A stretch of 64,000 nt of DNA from the NCBI RefSeq assembly GCF_002160825.1, contig NZ_NFLI01000002.1, positions 186,001 to 250,000 on the forward strand, written 5' to 3'. Positions 42,338 through 50,797 of the stretch are shown here, piece after piece. Position numbers and translations under genes: made by a program. The stretch's first letter is position 1. Each line of letters opens with the position of its first letter. This DNA is from Lachnoclostridium sp. An131. Its GTDB lineage: Bacteria; Bacillota; Clostridia; Lachnospirales; Lachnospiraceae. The notes beneath the pieces are model-generated. The model was not told the origin of the DNA, did no database searches, and saw nothing but the letters and a program-made list of their open reading frames with translations.

Positions 42338-44413
42338 ATGGAGCTGGAGAGAAGCCGTATGGAGGAAGCGGAAGAGATACGGGAGAGATATGAGCTCTCT
42401 ATGGAGCGGATACAGGCGATGAAGGAGGAGACCGCCGTGTCGGCTCCTTTTTATGATTATTTTCAGAGGACAGCAGATTTTATTCTGGAAGCGGGGCGCC
42501 TGGCGGCGGATGTGAAAGAAGGGCGGCTGGAGCAGATGAGCCTTTCGGAGCTTCAGGAGCAGAACCGGAGGCTTTATGGAGACATTGCCGGGGAAGCATA
42601 TGAGCAGAGCTATGCCAGCCCAGCGTATGCGGTCCGGCTTCTGGGAGAGGATTACGGACAGATTCTAAGCTTTCTCTACACGGAAATACGCGGTATGACC
42701 GCCTGGGCGGCGGAACAGCGGTACACAGATATAACGATAGCAGCGGAGCTGTTTATCGAAGTCTACAATGCATTTGAAGAAGAGCTTCCGTCCGGGAAAA
42801 GCCTGCGTGAAATGGTTTACTGGTATGTGAGCGATTACTGCGACCGGCTGATTCCAGAGCGGATCCGGGAGCAGCTGGATCCCTCTCTTTCCTTTGCAAG
42901 AGATATCATCTGTGGGGCGGATCTGGACGATCCCAGATATCTGTACCGTTTCGGAGAATACATTTCAGAAAATGAGCTTGGGACGAGCCGGTTTCTGGCA
43001 GGGCTTCCCCAGGAAGAGATTGACGCCATGGCGTCTACCTTTACAGAGGGGTACCGGATAGGGTTTGAGAATGCAGGCATCGATCTGGGCAGGAAAAAGA
43101 CCGTGAATATCCGTTATTCGCTTGGATTTGAACGGGTGGTCCGCGCTGCGGTGGCTCAGTTTGAAAAAATGGGGCTTCAAAGCATTATCTACCGGGAGGC
43201 CCGGCACAGCGTCAGCCGCAGGCCCCAGGGAAACCCGGGATACTGCAGCACTCCGCCCAGCAAGCAGTATGTGTTTGACCACAAGGAGGATGCGGCCCTT
43301 TACCTGGACAGGAAGCTGGCAGAGCGCCGGCTGTCTGTACTCCACGCGGCCTATGAGGAATATAAGGAGCTGGCGGCGGTCCATGCGGGGCCGGCTGTCA
43401 TGGAGATCTTCGGAGAACGGCCGTTTCTGCCCAAAAGCTGCAGCGAGGCTCTCCGCCTCAGCGAAAAGCAGCAGGAGCTGAGCGTCTGGTACAACAATGA
43501 GGCAGGGCAGCTGGTGAACCGGTACATTCCGGGAGATGAGAGGAGCTTTACAATTATCGCCTGGCCGATTCCGGAGATAGGGGAGAATTTTGAAGAGATT
43601 TTCGCTGAGACGGTGAAGATCAACAATCTGGATTACCGCCTGTATCAGGGGATTCAGCAGAAGCTTATCGACGCTCTGGATCAGGGAGCCTATGTGCATA
43701 TCAAAGGGGCCGGGAAGAACCGAACGGATATGAAGGTGCAGCTCTGGAGCGTGGAGAATCCGGAAAAAGAGACTATTTTCGAAAACTGCGTAGCGGATGT
43801 GAATATTCCTGTGGGAGAGGTCTTTACTTCACCGAAGCTTACAGGTACGGAAGGCACGCTGCACGTAAGTGAGGTTTATCTGAATGATCTGAAATATCTG
43901 GATCTGGAGCTTACCTTCCAGGATGGGCGGGTCGCTTCCTATTCCTGCGCGAATTTTGAAGAGGAAGAGGAAAACCGCAAGTATATCAGGAACAATGTGC
44001 TCTTCAATCATGAGACCCTGCCGCTTGGAGAGTTTGCGATTGGCACAAATACGACCGCTTATATGGTGGCCGGGAAATATGGAATCGCTTCCAAGCTCCC
44101 GATTCTGATAGCAGAAAAGATGGGGCCTCATTTTGCGGTGGGGGATACCTGTTTTTCCTGGTCGGAGGATAATCCTACTTATAATCCGGACGGAAAGCGG
44201 ATCATTGCCAAGGACAATGAATGCTCGATGCTCCGGAAGGAGGATGTGTCAAAGGCATATTTCAATTGTCACACAGATATTACGATTCCGTATGACGAGC
44301 TGGAAAGCATCCGGGTCGTCCGGGCTGACGGAAGCGGGATCACGCTGATTGAGAACGGACGCTTTGTCCTGCCGGGAACGGAGGAGCTGAACCGGCCCTT
44401 TGATGAAAAATGA
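42338..44413 (+). CDS. M29-type aminopeptidase with long N-terminal extension
   Basis: About 691 residues; ATG 42338 lies eight bases after AGGAGG (GTG 42332 is too close). The C-terminal half carries M29 (AmpS/aminopeptidase T) landmarks: VNIPVGEVFTSPKLTGTEGTLHV with the first metal-binding Glu, LPLGEFAIGTNTTAY with the second Glu, ILIAEKMGPHFAVGDTCF with His, and NCHTDITIPYDEL with the His-x-Asp. M29 enzymes are usually about 410 residues; the first 280 or so residues here are extra, helical and rich in Glu, and unrecognised. Likely a cytosolic metal-dependent exopeptidase. Next gene starts after a promoter. Confidence 0.85.
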   Translation: MELERSRMEEAEEIRERYELSMERIQAMKEETAVSAPFYDYFQRTADFILEAGRLAADVKEGRLEQMSLSELQEQNRRLYGDIAGEAYEQSYASPAYAVRLLGEDYGQILSFLYTEIRGMTAWAAEQRYTDITIAAELFIEVYNAFEEELPSGKSLREMVYWYVSDYCDRLIPERIREQLDPSLSFARDIICGADLDDPRYLYRFGEYISENELGTSRFLAGLPQEEIDAMASTFTEGYRIGFENAGIDLGRKKTVNIRYSLGFERVVRAAVAQFEKMGLQSIIYREARHSVSRRPQGNPGYCSTPPSKQYVFDHKEDAALYLDRKLAERRLSVLHAAYEEYKELAAVHAGPAVMEIFGERPFLPKSCSEALRLSEKQQELSVWYNNEAGQLVNRYIPGDERSFTIIAWPIPEIGENFEEIFAETVKINNLDYRLYQGIQQKLIDALDQGAYVHIKGAGKNRTDMKVQLWSVENPEKETIFENCVADVNIPVGEVFTSPKLTGTEGTLHVSEVYLNDLKYLDLELTFQDGRVASYSCANFEEEEENRKYIRNNVLFNHETLPLGEFAIGTNTTAYMVAGKYGIASKLPILIAEKMGPHFAVGDTCFSWSEDNPTYNPDGKRIIAKDNECSMLRKEDVSKAYFNCHTDITIPYDELESIRVVRADGSGITLIENGRFVLPGTEELNRPFDEK

Positions 44414-44423
44414 GCTTTTCCTG

Positions 44424-44452
44424 TTGACAGATGAAGCCCGGGCCTGTAAACT
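44424..44452 (+). promoter_or_regulatory. Promoter of the purE operon
   Basis: TTGACA at 44424-44429 and TAAACT at 44447-44452 with a 17-base spacer, ten bases after the aminopeptidase stop. Downstream, TTATAAGT occurs twice (44456-44463 and 44487-44494) in the AT-rich leader. No purine riboswitch core was found. Confidence 0.62.
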
Positions 44453-44528
44453 CATTTATAAGTGTGACATGATAAAAAGCAAGAAGTTATAAGTAAAACT
44501 AATAAATATTTATAGGGAGGTATCTGTT

Positions 44529-45029
44529 ATGGCAAAGGTAGGTATTGTAATGGGCAGCGATTCTGATATGCCCGTGATGAAAAAGGCGGCTGAGGTGCTG
44601 GAGCAGCTGGGCGTAGAGTTTGAAATGACGATCATTTCTGCTCACAGGGAGCCGGATGTATTTTTTGAGTACGCAAAGAGCGCGGAGAGCAAGGGCTTCA
44701 AGGTGATCATCGCCGGAGCAGGCATGGCGGCTCATCTGCCGGGCATGTGCGCGGCTATCTTCCCGATGCCGGTAATCGGAATTCCGATGCATACCACATC
44801 TCTGGGAGGACGTGATTCTCTGTATTCCATCGTGCAGATGCCTTCCGGAATCCCGGTAGCGACTGTGGCGATAGGCGGCGGCGTAAACGCCGGGCTTCTG
44901 GCGGCGAAGATTCTGGCCACCTCGGATCCGGAGCTTCTTTCCCGTCTGAAGGCCTATTCAGAGGGATTGAAGGAGCAGGTGGAGAAAAAGGCGGAGAGGC
45001 TTGCGGAGGTAGGCTACAAGAACTATTAA
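44529..45029 (+). CDS. purE: N5-carboxyaminoimidazole ribonucleotide mutase
   Basis: 166 residues. Class I PurE motifs: GIVMGSDSDMPVMKKAAEVL, MTIISAHREPD, IIAGAGMAAHLPGMCAA and GIPMHTTSLGGRDSLYSIVQMPSGIPVATVAIGG. Moves the carboxyl group to make CAIR in purine synthesis. Starts a short purine operon. The usual partner purK is not next to it, which may mean it is elsewhere or that the organism uses class II-like chemistry. Confidence 0.96.
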   Translation: MAKVGIVMGSDSDMPVMKKAAEVLEQLGVEFEMTIISAHREPDVFFEYAKSAESKGFKVIIAGAGMAAHLPGMCAAIFPMPVIGIPMHTTSLGGRDSLYSIVQMPSGIPVATVAIGGGVNAGLLAAKILATSDPELLSRLKAYSEGLKEQVEKKAERLAEVGYKNY

Positions 45030-45043
45030 TGGAGGGATAGAGA

Positions 45044-46069
45044 ATGGATTACAAGAATGCAGGTGTAGATATTGAGGCCGGATACCGGTCTGTGGAGCTG
45101 ATGAAGGAGCACGTAAAGCGGACCATGCGCCCGGAGGTGCTTACAGGACTGGGCGGATTTTCCGGCGCTTTTTCTATGGAAAAGTATAAGAATATGGAGA
45201 AGCCTACACTGGTGTCCGGTACGGATGGAGTGGGAACGAAGCTGAAGCTGGCGTTTTTGATGAATAAGCATGATACGGTGGGAATCGACTGCGTAGCCAT
45301 GTGTGTAAACGATATTGCCTGCGCAGGAGGAGAACCCCTGTTTTTCCTGGATTATATTGCCTGCGGAAAAAATATTCCGGAGCGGATCGCAACCATCGTG
45401 AGCGGCGTAGCAGAGGGCTGCCGTCAGGCAGGCGCGGCCCTGATCGGAGGAGAGACGGCAGAGATGCCTGGCTTCTATCCGGTGGACGAGTATGACCTGG
45501 CCGGCTTTGCGGTGGGCATCGTGGATCAGAAGGATCTGATCACCGGTGCGGATATCAAGGCGGGAGATGTACTGATCGGTATGGCTTCCTCAGGAGTTCA
45601 CAGCAACGGCTTTTCCCTGGTGCGCAAGGTCTTTAACATGAAGGAAGAGTATATGAATACATATTTCGAGATCCTCGGAAGAACCCTTGGGGAGGCACTG
45701 ATTGAGCCCACCAAGATCTATGTGAAGGCTCTTGAGACTGTGAAGAATGCAGGCGTAAATATCAAGGGCTGCAGCCATATTACGGGCGGCGGCTTTTATG
45801 AGAATATTCCGCGTATGCTGCCGGATGGTATGCGCGCTGTGGTGAAAAAGGACAGCTATGAGGTTCCGATGATTTTCCAGATGCTGAAGATAGACGGCCG
45901 CATCGAGGAGCAGATGATGTACAATACCTTCAATATGGGGATCGGCATGGTGCTGGCTGTGGATCCGTCCCAGGCAGATTCCTGTATGGAGGCCATCCGC
46001 GAGGCTGGTGAGACGCCTTACGTGCTGGGCGAGGTTCAGGCAGGAGAAAAGGGAGTGACGTTATGCTGA
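45044..46069 (+). CDS. purM: Phosphoribosylformylglycinamidine cyclo-ligase
   Basis: 341 residues. AIR synthetase with [17 protein letters not shown] (ATP loop region), [60 protein letters not shown] and [34 protein letters not shown]. Overlaps purN by seven bases. Confidence 0.96.
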   Translation: MDYKNAGVDIEAGYRSVELMKEHVKRTMRPEVLTGLGGFSGAFSMEKYKNMEKPTLVSGTDGVGTKLKLAFLMNKHDTVGIDCVAMCVNDIACAGGEPLFFLDYIACGKNIPERIATIVSGVAEGCRQAGAALIGGETAEMPGFYPVDEYDLAGFAVGIVDQKDLITGADIKAGDVLIGMASSGVHSNGFSLVRKVFNMKEEYMNTYFEILGRTLGEALIEPTKIYVKALETVKNAGVNIKGCSHITGGGFYENIPRMLPDGMRAVVKKDSYEVPMIFQMLKIDGRIEEQMMYNTFNMGIGMVLAVDPSQADSCMEAIREAGETPYVLGEVQAGEKGVTLC

Positions 46070-46659
46070 AGGTAGCGGTACTGGTGTCCGGCGGCGGCAC
46101 GAACCTGCAGGCGATTCTGGACGCGGTGGATGCAGGACGCATCCGGAACGCGGAGGTTGTGTCTGTCATCAGCAACAACCCGAAGGCTTATGCCCTGGAG
46201 CGGGCGAAAAAGCACGGTGTACCGGCTGTGTGCATCACCCGGAAGGAGTGCGGGTCAAAGGAGGCCTTTGACAAAGCGCTTCTTCAGGCGCTGAAGGACA
46301 GCGGAGCCGATCTGGTGGTTCTGGCCGGCTGCCTGGTGGTGATTCCGGAAATCATCATTCAGGAGTACCGGGGACGCATCATCAACATCCATCCTTCCCT
46401 GATTCCTTCCTTCTGCGGGACAGGCTATTATGGGCTGAAGGTCCATGAAGCGGCTCTGGAGCGCGGCGTGAAGGTGACGGGAGCCACGGTACATTTTGTG
46501 GATGAGGGAACGGACACCGGTCCGATTCTTCTGCAGAAGGCAGTGGAGGTAAAGGAAGGAGACACACCGGAGATCCTCCAGCGGCGTGTGATGGAGGAGG
46601 CGGAATGGGAGCTGCTCCCGAAGGCCATCGACATGCTGGCAAATCAGGAGACCAGATAA
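46063..46659 (+). CDS. purN: Phosphoribosylglycinamide formyltransferase
   Basis: 198 residues, GAR transformylase. [16 protein letters not shown] at the start, catalytic [53 protein letters not shown] with the Asn-His-Asp set. Uses 10-formyl-THF. The ATG overlaps the purM end by seven bases, so translation is coupled. Confidence 0.96.
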   Translation: MLKVAVLVSGGGTNLQAILDAVDAGRIRNAEVVSVISNNPKAYALERAKKHGVPAVCITRKECGSKEAFDKALLQALKDSGADLVVLAGCLVVIPEIIIQEYRGRIINIHPSLIPSFCGTGYYGLKVHEAALERGVKVTGATVHFVDEGTDTGPILLQKAVEVKEGDTPEILQRRVMEEAEWELLPKAIDMLANQETR

Positions 46660-46684
46660 GAGAACAGTACGGGGAGGTACGGCT

Positions 46685-47956
46685 ATGAAGATTTTGATTG
46701 TAGGCTCCGGCGGACGCGAGCATGCCATTGCGTGGAAAATCGCACAGAGCCCCAAGGCGGAGAAGATATACTGCACTCCGGGAAATGCTGGCATAGAAGA
46801 GTACGCGGAATGCGTTCCCATCGGGGCCATGGAGTTTGAAAGGCTGGCGGCGTTTGCGAAGGAAAAAGAGATTGATCTGACAGTGGTGGGCATGGACGAC
46901 CCGCTGGTGGGCGGTATCGTAGACGTCTTTGAGAAAGAGGGCCTGCGTGTCTTTGGCCCCCGGAAAAATGCGGCGATTCTGGAGGGCTCCAAGGCATTTT
47001 CCAAGGATCTGATGAAAAAGTACGGAATTCCTACGGCAGCTTATGAGAACTTTGACGATCCGGACAAGGCTCTTGCCTATCTGGAGACGGCGGACCTCCC
47101 GATTGTGCTGAAGGCGGACGGCCTTGCGCTTGGAAAAGGCGTTCTGATCTGCAATACTCTGGAGGAAGCCAGGGAAGGCGTGCGGACGATTATGCTGGAC
47201 AAGCAGTTTGGCACAGCTGGAAACCGCATGGTAATCGAGGAGTTTATGACAGGCCGGGAGGTTTCTGTCTTAAGCTTTGTGGATGGAAAGACGATCAAGT
47301 GCATGACGTCCGCCCAGGATCACAAGCGGGCTCTCGACGGCGATCAGGGCCTGAACACCGGAGGTATGGGTACCTTTTCTCCCAGCCCCTTCTATACGCC
47401 CGAGATCGATGCATTCTGCCAGGAGCATATCTATCAGGCTACGGTAGACGCCATGGCGGCGGAGGGACGCCCTTTCAAAGGTGTGATCTTTTTCGGCCTG
47501 ATGCTGACGCCGAAGGGACCGAAGGTGCTGGAGTATAATGCCCGTTTCGGAGATCCGGAGGCTCAGGTGGTGCTTCCGCGCATGAAGAATGATATTGTGG
47601 AGGTATTTGAGGCCTGTATCGACGGCACGCTGGATCAGATCGACCTGCAGTTTGAGGACAATGCGGCAGTCTGCGTGGTGCTTGCGTCCGGCGGCTATCC
47701 GGTTTCCTATGAGAAGGGCTTCCCCATCGAGGGACTGGAGAGCCTGAAGGACAAGGACGGCGTCTACGTGTTCCATGCGGGAACAAAGAAGGAGAACGGA
47801 AAATTCGTCACAAACGGAGGCCGTGTCCTTGGCGTGACAGCCACAGGCCCCGATCTGAAGGCAGCCCGGGCCAATGCCTATGAGGCAGTAAAGCAGGTGA
47901 CCTTTGAGAAGGCCTACTGCAGAAGCGATATCGGAAAGGCCATTGACGAGGCTTAA
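46685..47956 (+). CDS. purD: Phosphoribosylamine-glycine ligase
   Basis: 423 residues, ATP-grasp enzyme of the second purine step. VGSGGREHAIAWKIAQSP, PIVLKADGLALGKGVLIC, GREVSVLSFVDGKTI, MTSAQDHKRALDGDQGLNTGGMGTFSPSPF and VLEYNARFGDPEAQVVLPRM are family motifs. Last gene of the operon; a strong intrinsic terminator follows. Confidence 0.97.
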   Translation: MKILIVGSGGREHAIAWKIAQSPKAEKIYCTPGNAGIEEYAECVPIGAMEFERLAAFAKEKEIDLTVVGMDDPLVGGIVDVFEKEGLRVFGPRKNAAILEGSKAFSKDLMKKYGIPTAAYENFDDPDKALAYLETADLPIVLKADGLALGKGVLICNTLEEAREGVRTIMLDKQFGTAGNRMVIEEFMTGREVSVLSFVDGKTIKCMTSAQDHKRALDGDQGLNTGGMGTFSPSPFYTPEIDAFCQEHIYQATVDAMAAEGRPFKGVIFFGLMLTPKGPKVLEYNARFGDPEAQVVLPRMKNDIVEVFEACIDGTLDQIDLQFEDNAAVCVVLASGGYPVSYEKGFPIEGLESLKDKDGVYVFHAGTKKENGKFVTNGGRVLGVTATGPDLKAARANAYEAVKQVTFEKAYCRSDIGKAIDEA

Positions 47957-47987
47957 AAAAAGAAGCTTATATGATCTATGAGGGAGA

Positions 47988-48043
47988 ACCCCGCGGAAAC
48001 GGCTGTTTTGACGGCACAGCTGGCGTCCGCGGGTTTTTTTTTT
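47988..48043 (+). terminator. Strong intrinsic terminator of the pur operon
   Basis: CCCGCGGA at 47990-47997 pairs with TCCGCGGG at 48026-48033, with an inner GCTG/CAGC hairpin, followed by ten T (48034-48043). It separates purD from the sigma factor gene. Confidence 0.9.
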
Positions 48044-48050
48044 CTGATTT

Positions 48051-48085
48051 TGCAACTTTTCCTGGCGCCTGATCATCTATATAAT
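48051..48085 (+). promoter_or_regulatory. ECF-type (SigV-like) promoter overlapping a perfect TATAAT
   Basis: TGCAAC at 48051-48056 and CATCTA at 48074-48079, 17 bases apart, resemble the TGAAAC/CGTCTA pattern of Bacillus SigV-type promoters, consistent with autoregulation of the gene that follows. TATAAT at 48080-48085 is a perfect sigma-A -10, but no good -35 is placed for it. Confidence 0.6.
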
Positions 48086-48130
48086 GAAAGAAGAAAACAG
48101 CGCTGTAGACACACAAGGCAGGTGATAACT

Positions 48131-48625
48131 GTGACACAGGATTTGTATGATAAGGTTGTCGTTTATATTATAGAAAATCAAAATAAATTTTACAGGCTGG
48201 CCTTCAGCTATGTCCAAAATCAGGAGGACGCTCTTGACGCGGTGCAGAGCGCAGTATGTAAGGCTCTGGAGCACTACGGGGAGCTGAAAAACAGGGCGGC
48301 TATCAAGACATGGTTTTACCGGATTGTGGTAAATGAAAGCCTTTCCATTCTGCGGGAACGCGGCAGAACGGTTCTGTCGGGAGAGGAAGCGCAGAGGGAA
48401 GAGGCCTATGAGGAAAAAGGATTTGAGCCTCCGGAAGAGGATCTGTACCTGCATATCAACCGTCTGGAGGAGGACGTGCAGGAAATTATCAAGCTGAGAT
48501 TTTACGAGGAGCTGTCTCTCCAGGAGATCTCTCAGATTATGGAAATGAATCTGAGTACAGTGAAATCAAAGCTGTACCGGGGACTGAAAGCGCTTAGGGT
48601 GTCTGTTCAGGAGGTGGACGTATGA
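48131..48625 (+). CDS. sigV: ECF sigma factor, SigV-like
   Basis: 164 residues from GTG 48131, five bases after AGGTGA. The upstream open frame to 47978 runs through the terminator and is not used. Region 2: NKFYRLAFSYVQNQEDALDAVQSAVCKALEHY and IKTWFYRIVVNESLSILRERGR; region 4: DVQEIIKLRFYEELSLQEISQIMEMNLSTVKSKLYRGLKALR. The anti-sigma factor starts four bases before its stop. Likely directs envelope-defence genes; the SigV name rests on the RsiV-like partner. Confidence 0.88.
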   Translation: MTQDLYDKVVVYIIENQNKFYRLAFSYVQNQEDALDAVQSAVCKALEHYGELKNRAAIKTWFYRIVVNESLSILRERGRTVLSGEEAQREEAYEEKGFEPPEEDLYLHINRLEEDVQEIIKLRFYEELSLQEISQIMEMNLSTVKSKLYRGLKALRVSVQEVDV

Positions 48626-49488
48626 ACCGAATCAAGAATGCAAAAAAGAGGTACGACGAGACTCCTATTCCGGAGGAATTGTCGGAGCGTGTCATGCAGG
48701 AAGTGGAGAAAGCAAATGTCAGGAGGGGCAGGATGAAAAGAAGAAAACCAAGATACTGGGCAAGAGGCCTGGCTGCAGCCGCAGCCGCCATGGCAGTCTT
48801 TGTGACGGCACTGAATACCAGTACTGCTTTTGCACAGAGTGTTAGTGAGATTCCCGTAATCGGGACGATCGCGAAGGTTTTGACCTTCCGCTCTTACGAG
48901 ACGGAGACAGAAGATGATCTGAAAATTTCCGTAGAGATTCCCAGCATAGAGATGATTGCGGAGGGAACCGGAAATCTGGCAGAATCCGTAAATGAAGAAA
49001 TACTTGCGATGTGTGAGCAGTACGCAGACGAAGCGGTGCAGAGAGCCAAGGAATACCGGCAGGCATTCCTGGATACCGGTGGAACAGAGGAGGAGTGGGC
49101 AGCCCACAATATTGAGATTAAGGTCTGGTATGAGGTGAAAGCGCAGACCGACAAGTATCTGTCCGTAGCTGTAATAGGGGCAGAGAACTGGACCAGTGCA
49201 TACAGTGAGACGCGCTACTATAATTTCGATCTGGAAAAAGGACGTCAGGTGACTCTGGAGGATCTGCTGGGAGAGGATTATGCGGCAATTGCAGATGAGA
49301 GTATTTTAAGCCAGATTCCGGAGAAGGAAGAGGAAGAGGGCCTGGATTACTGGGAAGAGGACTTTACCGGCGTAACAGAGGATACGAAGTTCTATATCAA
49401 CGAAGCGGGCAATCCGGTCATCGTCTTCGGTGAGTATGAAATCGCGCCGGGAGCTGCGGGAGAGCCTGAATTTGAAATCGCGAGGTGA
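48622..49488 (+). CDS. rsiV: RsiV-like membrane anti-sigma factor (DUF3298-type)
   Basis: 288 residues. N-terminal cytosolic sigma-binding segment (1-46, YDETPIPEELSERVMQEVEKA), one helix (about 48-70, AAAAAAMAVFVTALN) and an external region with SVSEIPVIGTIAKVLTFRSYE and a C-terminal DUF3298-like domain (YYNFDLEKGRQVTLEDLLGEDY...TEDTKFYINEAGNPVIVFGEYEIAPGAAGEPEFEI). In Bacillus the homolog binds lysozyme directly and is then cleaved, freeing SigV. Same layout suggests lysozyme or wall-damage sensing here. Confidence 0.86.
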   Translation: MNRIKNAKKRYDETPIPEELSERVMQEVEKANVRRGRMKRRKPRYWARGLAAAAAAMAVFVTALNTSTAFAQSVSEIPVIGTIAKVLTFRSYETETEDDLKISVEIPSIEMIAEGTGNLAESVNEEILAMCEQYADEAVQRAKEYRQAFLDTGGTEEEWAAHNIEIKVWYEVKAQTDKYLSVAVIGAENWTSAYSETRYYNFDLEKGRQVTLEDLLGEDYAAIADESILSQIPEKEEEEGLDYWEEDFTGVTEDTKFYINEAGNPVIVFGEYEIAPGAAGEPEFEIAR

Positions 49489-49493
49489 GCGGT

Positions 49494-50054
49494 ATGGCGG
49501 GGGCAAGATGGAAAGGGCTCCTTCTGGTCTGTTCCGTAGCCTGCCTGCTGTCCGGATGTGCACATCCGGACAGCAGGATTTTAGCTGAGGTTCTTCTGAC
49601 AGAGGTGGAGCATGTGGAGGATGACAGCGGAAATTTGAAAGAACTGATGCAGCTCCCGGGAATGACGGACCAGGAAACGGCTGATCTGCTGGGAGGCGGA
49701 GAGGAAAACTGGACAGAGGATAAGCGCTTCTATATTGGAAGAATCTATCATACAGAGCTTTATGGAGAGAGCTGTTCTGTATTTACAGCCTGCGGCGAAG
49801 ACATCGGCAGGACTGTAGAATCCGTATCTGTATGGGTTGCAGACGGAGAGCGGGAGGTTACAGAAGAGGAAGTACAGCTGTGGCTGGAGCGGCTCTCAGA
49901 AACGATGGATTCACAACCGTTCAGCGAATATCAGTCTGTAGAATCAGGCGCCAGAAGCTGGAAATGGGTAAAGGGTGAAATGGCGGCCAGTATGTACAGA
50001 ATGAAAGATATATTGACAATAAGCTTTCAGCCGGCAGCCGGCGGGCTTGTTTAA
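49494..50054 (+). CDS. Lipoprotein of unknown function
   Basis: 186 residues from ATG 49494, preceded by GAGGTGAG at the end of rsiV (the in-frame GTG 49485 is a weaker start). Lipobox LLSGC with the lipidated Cys at residue 22, after a hydrophobic LLLVCSVACL. The rest is acidic and soluble, without a recognised domain. Third gene of the sigV operon, so probably part of the envelope response. The region coding the lipobox is a perfect palindrome (see 49544-49577). Confidence 0.78.
   Translation: MAGARWKGLLLVCSVACLLSGCAHPDSRILAEVLLTEVEHVEDDSGNLKELMQLPGMTDQETADLLGGGEENWTEDKRFYIGRIYHTELYGESCSVFTACGEDIGRTVESVSVWVADGEREVTEEEVQLWLERLSETMDSQPFSEYQSVESGARSWKWVKGEMAASMYRMKDILTISFQPAAGGLV
49544..49577. 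repeat. Perfect 34-bp palindrome over a lipobox
   Basis: Arm CCTGCTGTCCGGATGTG (49544-49560) is immediately followed by its exact reverse complement (49561-49577), no spacer. It codes residues CLLSGCAHPDSR of the lipoprotein and begins 50 bases after the start codon. The RNA would form a very stable hairpin. Confidence 0.95.
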
Positions 50055-50080
50055 AATTTTGATGCAGGAGGATTTGGAAA

Positions 50081-50677
50081 ATGAAATTCAGAAGGTTGCT
50101 TTTGGCAGCAGGACTTACAGCAGTGATGGTGATGGCAGGCTGCGGTCAGGATTCCGCAGAGGATACGGCCGCACAGGAAACAGAACAGACGGAGGAGGTC
50201 TCCACAGAAGAGACGGAGCAGACAGAGGATGCAGCAGAGAGCGCTCCGGAGGATGAGAGTACGGCAGAGTCGGATTCTCAGACAGACGCAGGCGATTCTC
50301 AGGCGGAAAATGCCGGTGAGGAGCAGACCTATGAAGACAACTTCGCAGTAGACAGCGAGGCAGTGTCAGCATTCGCAGATAAGATAAAAGAAGCGGTTGC
50401 GGCAAAGGATATGGAAGCACTGGCAGACCTGACTTCCTTCCCGGTCTATGTGGGAATTCCGGATACGGACGGCATGGTGGAGACAAGAGATGACTTTCTT
50501 GCACTTGGAGCGGATCAGGTACTTACGGATGAGCTGCTGGAATCCGTGGCTTCAGCGGATATGAGCGGACAGGAGCCCAGTATGGCAGGCTTTGTGGTAG
50601 CAGGTGAAAGCGGCAGGCCAAATATTATCTTTGGCGTCGTCGAAGGAAAGCTTGCGATAACAGGAATTAATTACTAA
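50081..50677 (+). CDS. Lipoprotein with acidic linker
   Basis: 198 residues. Signal and lipobox VMAGC (Cys21), then an Asp/Glu/Ser/Thr-rich linker to about residue 85 (TEETEQTEDAAESAPEDES), then a small folded domain (about 86-198) with FADKIKEAVAAKDMEALADLTSFPVYV, similar in outline to NTF2-like/DUF4878-type domains. RBS AGGAGG before the ATG. Last gene before a bidirectional terminator. Surface protein, function unknown. Confidence 0.82.
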   Translation: MKFRRLLLAAGLTAVMVMAGCGQDSAEDTAAQETEQTEEVSTEETEQTEDAAESAPEDESTAESDSQTDAGDSQAENAGEEQTYEDNFAVDSEAVSAFADKIKEAVAAKDMEALADLTSFPVYVGIPDTDGMVETRDDFLALGADQVLTDELLESVASADMSGQEPSMAGFVVAGESGRPNIIFGVVEGKLAITGINY

Positions 50678-50696
50678 AAATCGAATAGCTGATGTA

Positions 50697-50734
50697 AAAG
50701 AGGCTGTCACACTATACAATGTGGCAGCCTCTTT
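50697..50734. terminator. Bidirectional intrinsic terminator
   Basis: Stem 50697-50711 with 50720-50734 (AAAGAGGCTGTCACA and TGTGGCAGCCTCTTT, one G-T pair), loop of eight bases. T-runs occur on both strands, so it ends the lipoprotein gene (+) and feoB (-). Confidence 0.85.
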
Positions 50735-50797
50735 GCATGAGGATTTAAAGCGTTGCTCCGGAATATCAACAGGATACAGATATCAGAATACAGGGCA

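Noticed and set aside
44453-44528. Purine riboswitch before purE
   Set aside because: No conserved P2/P3 loops or core; only AT-rich sequence with an octamer repeat.
47978-48130. Upstream extension of the sigma factor frame
   Set aside because: Runs through the intrinsic terminator and promoter; GTG 48131 has a proper ribosome site and fits sigma factor length.
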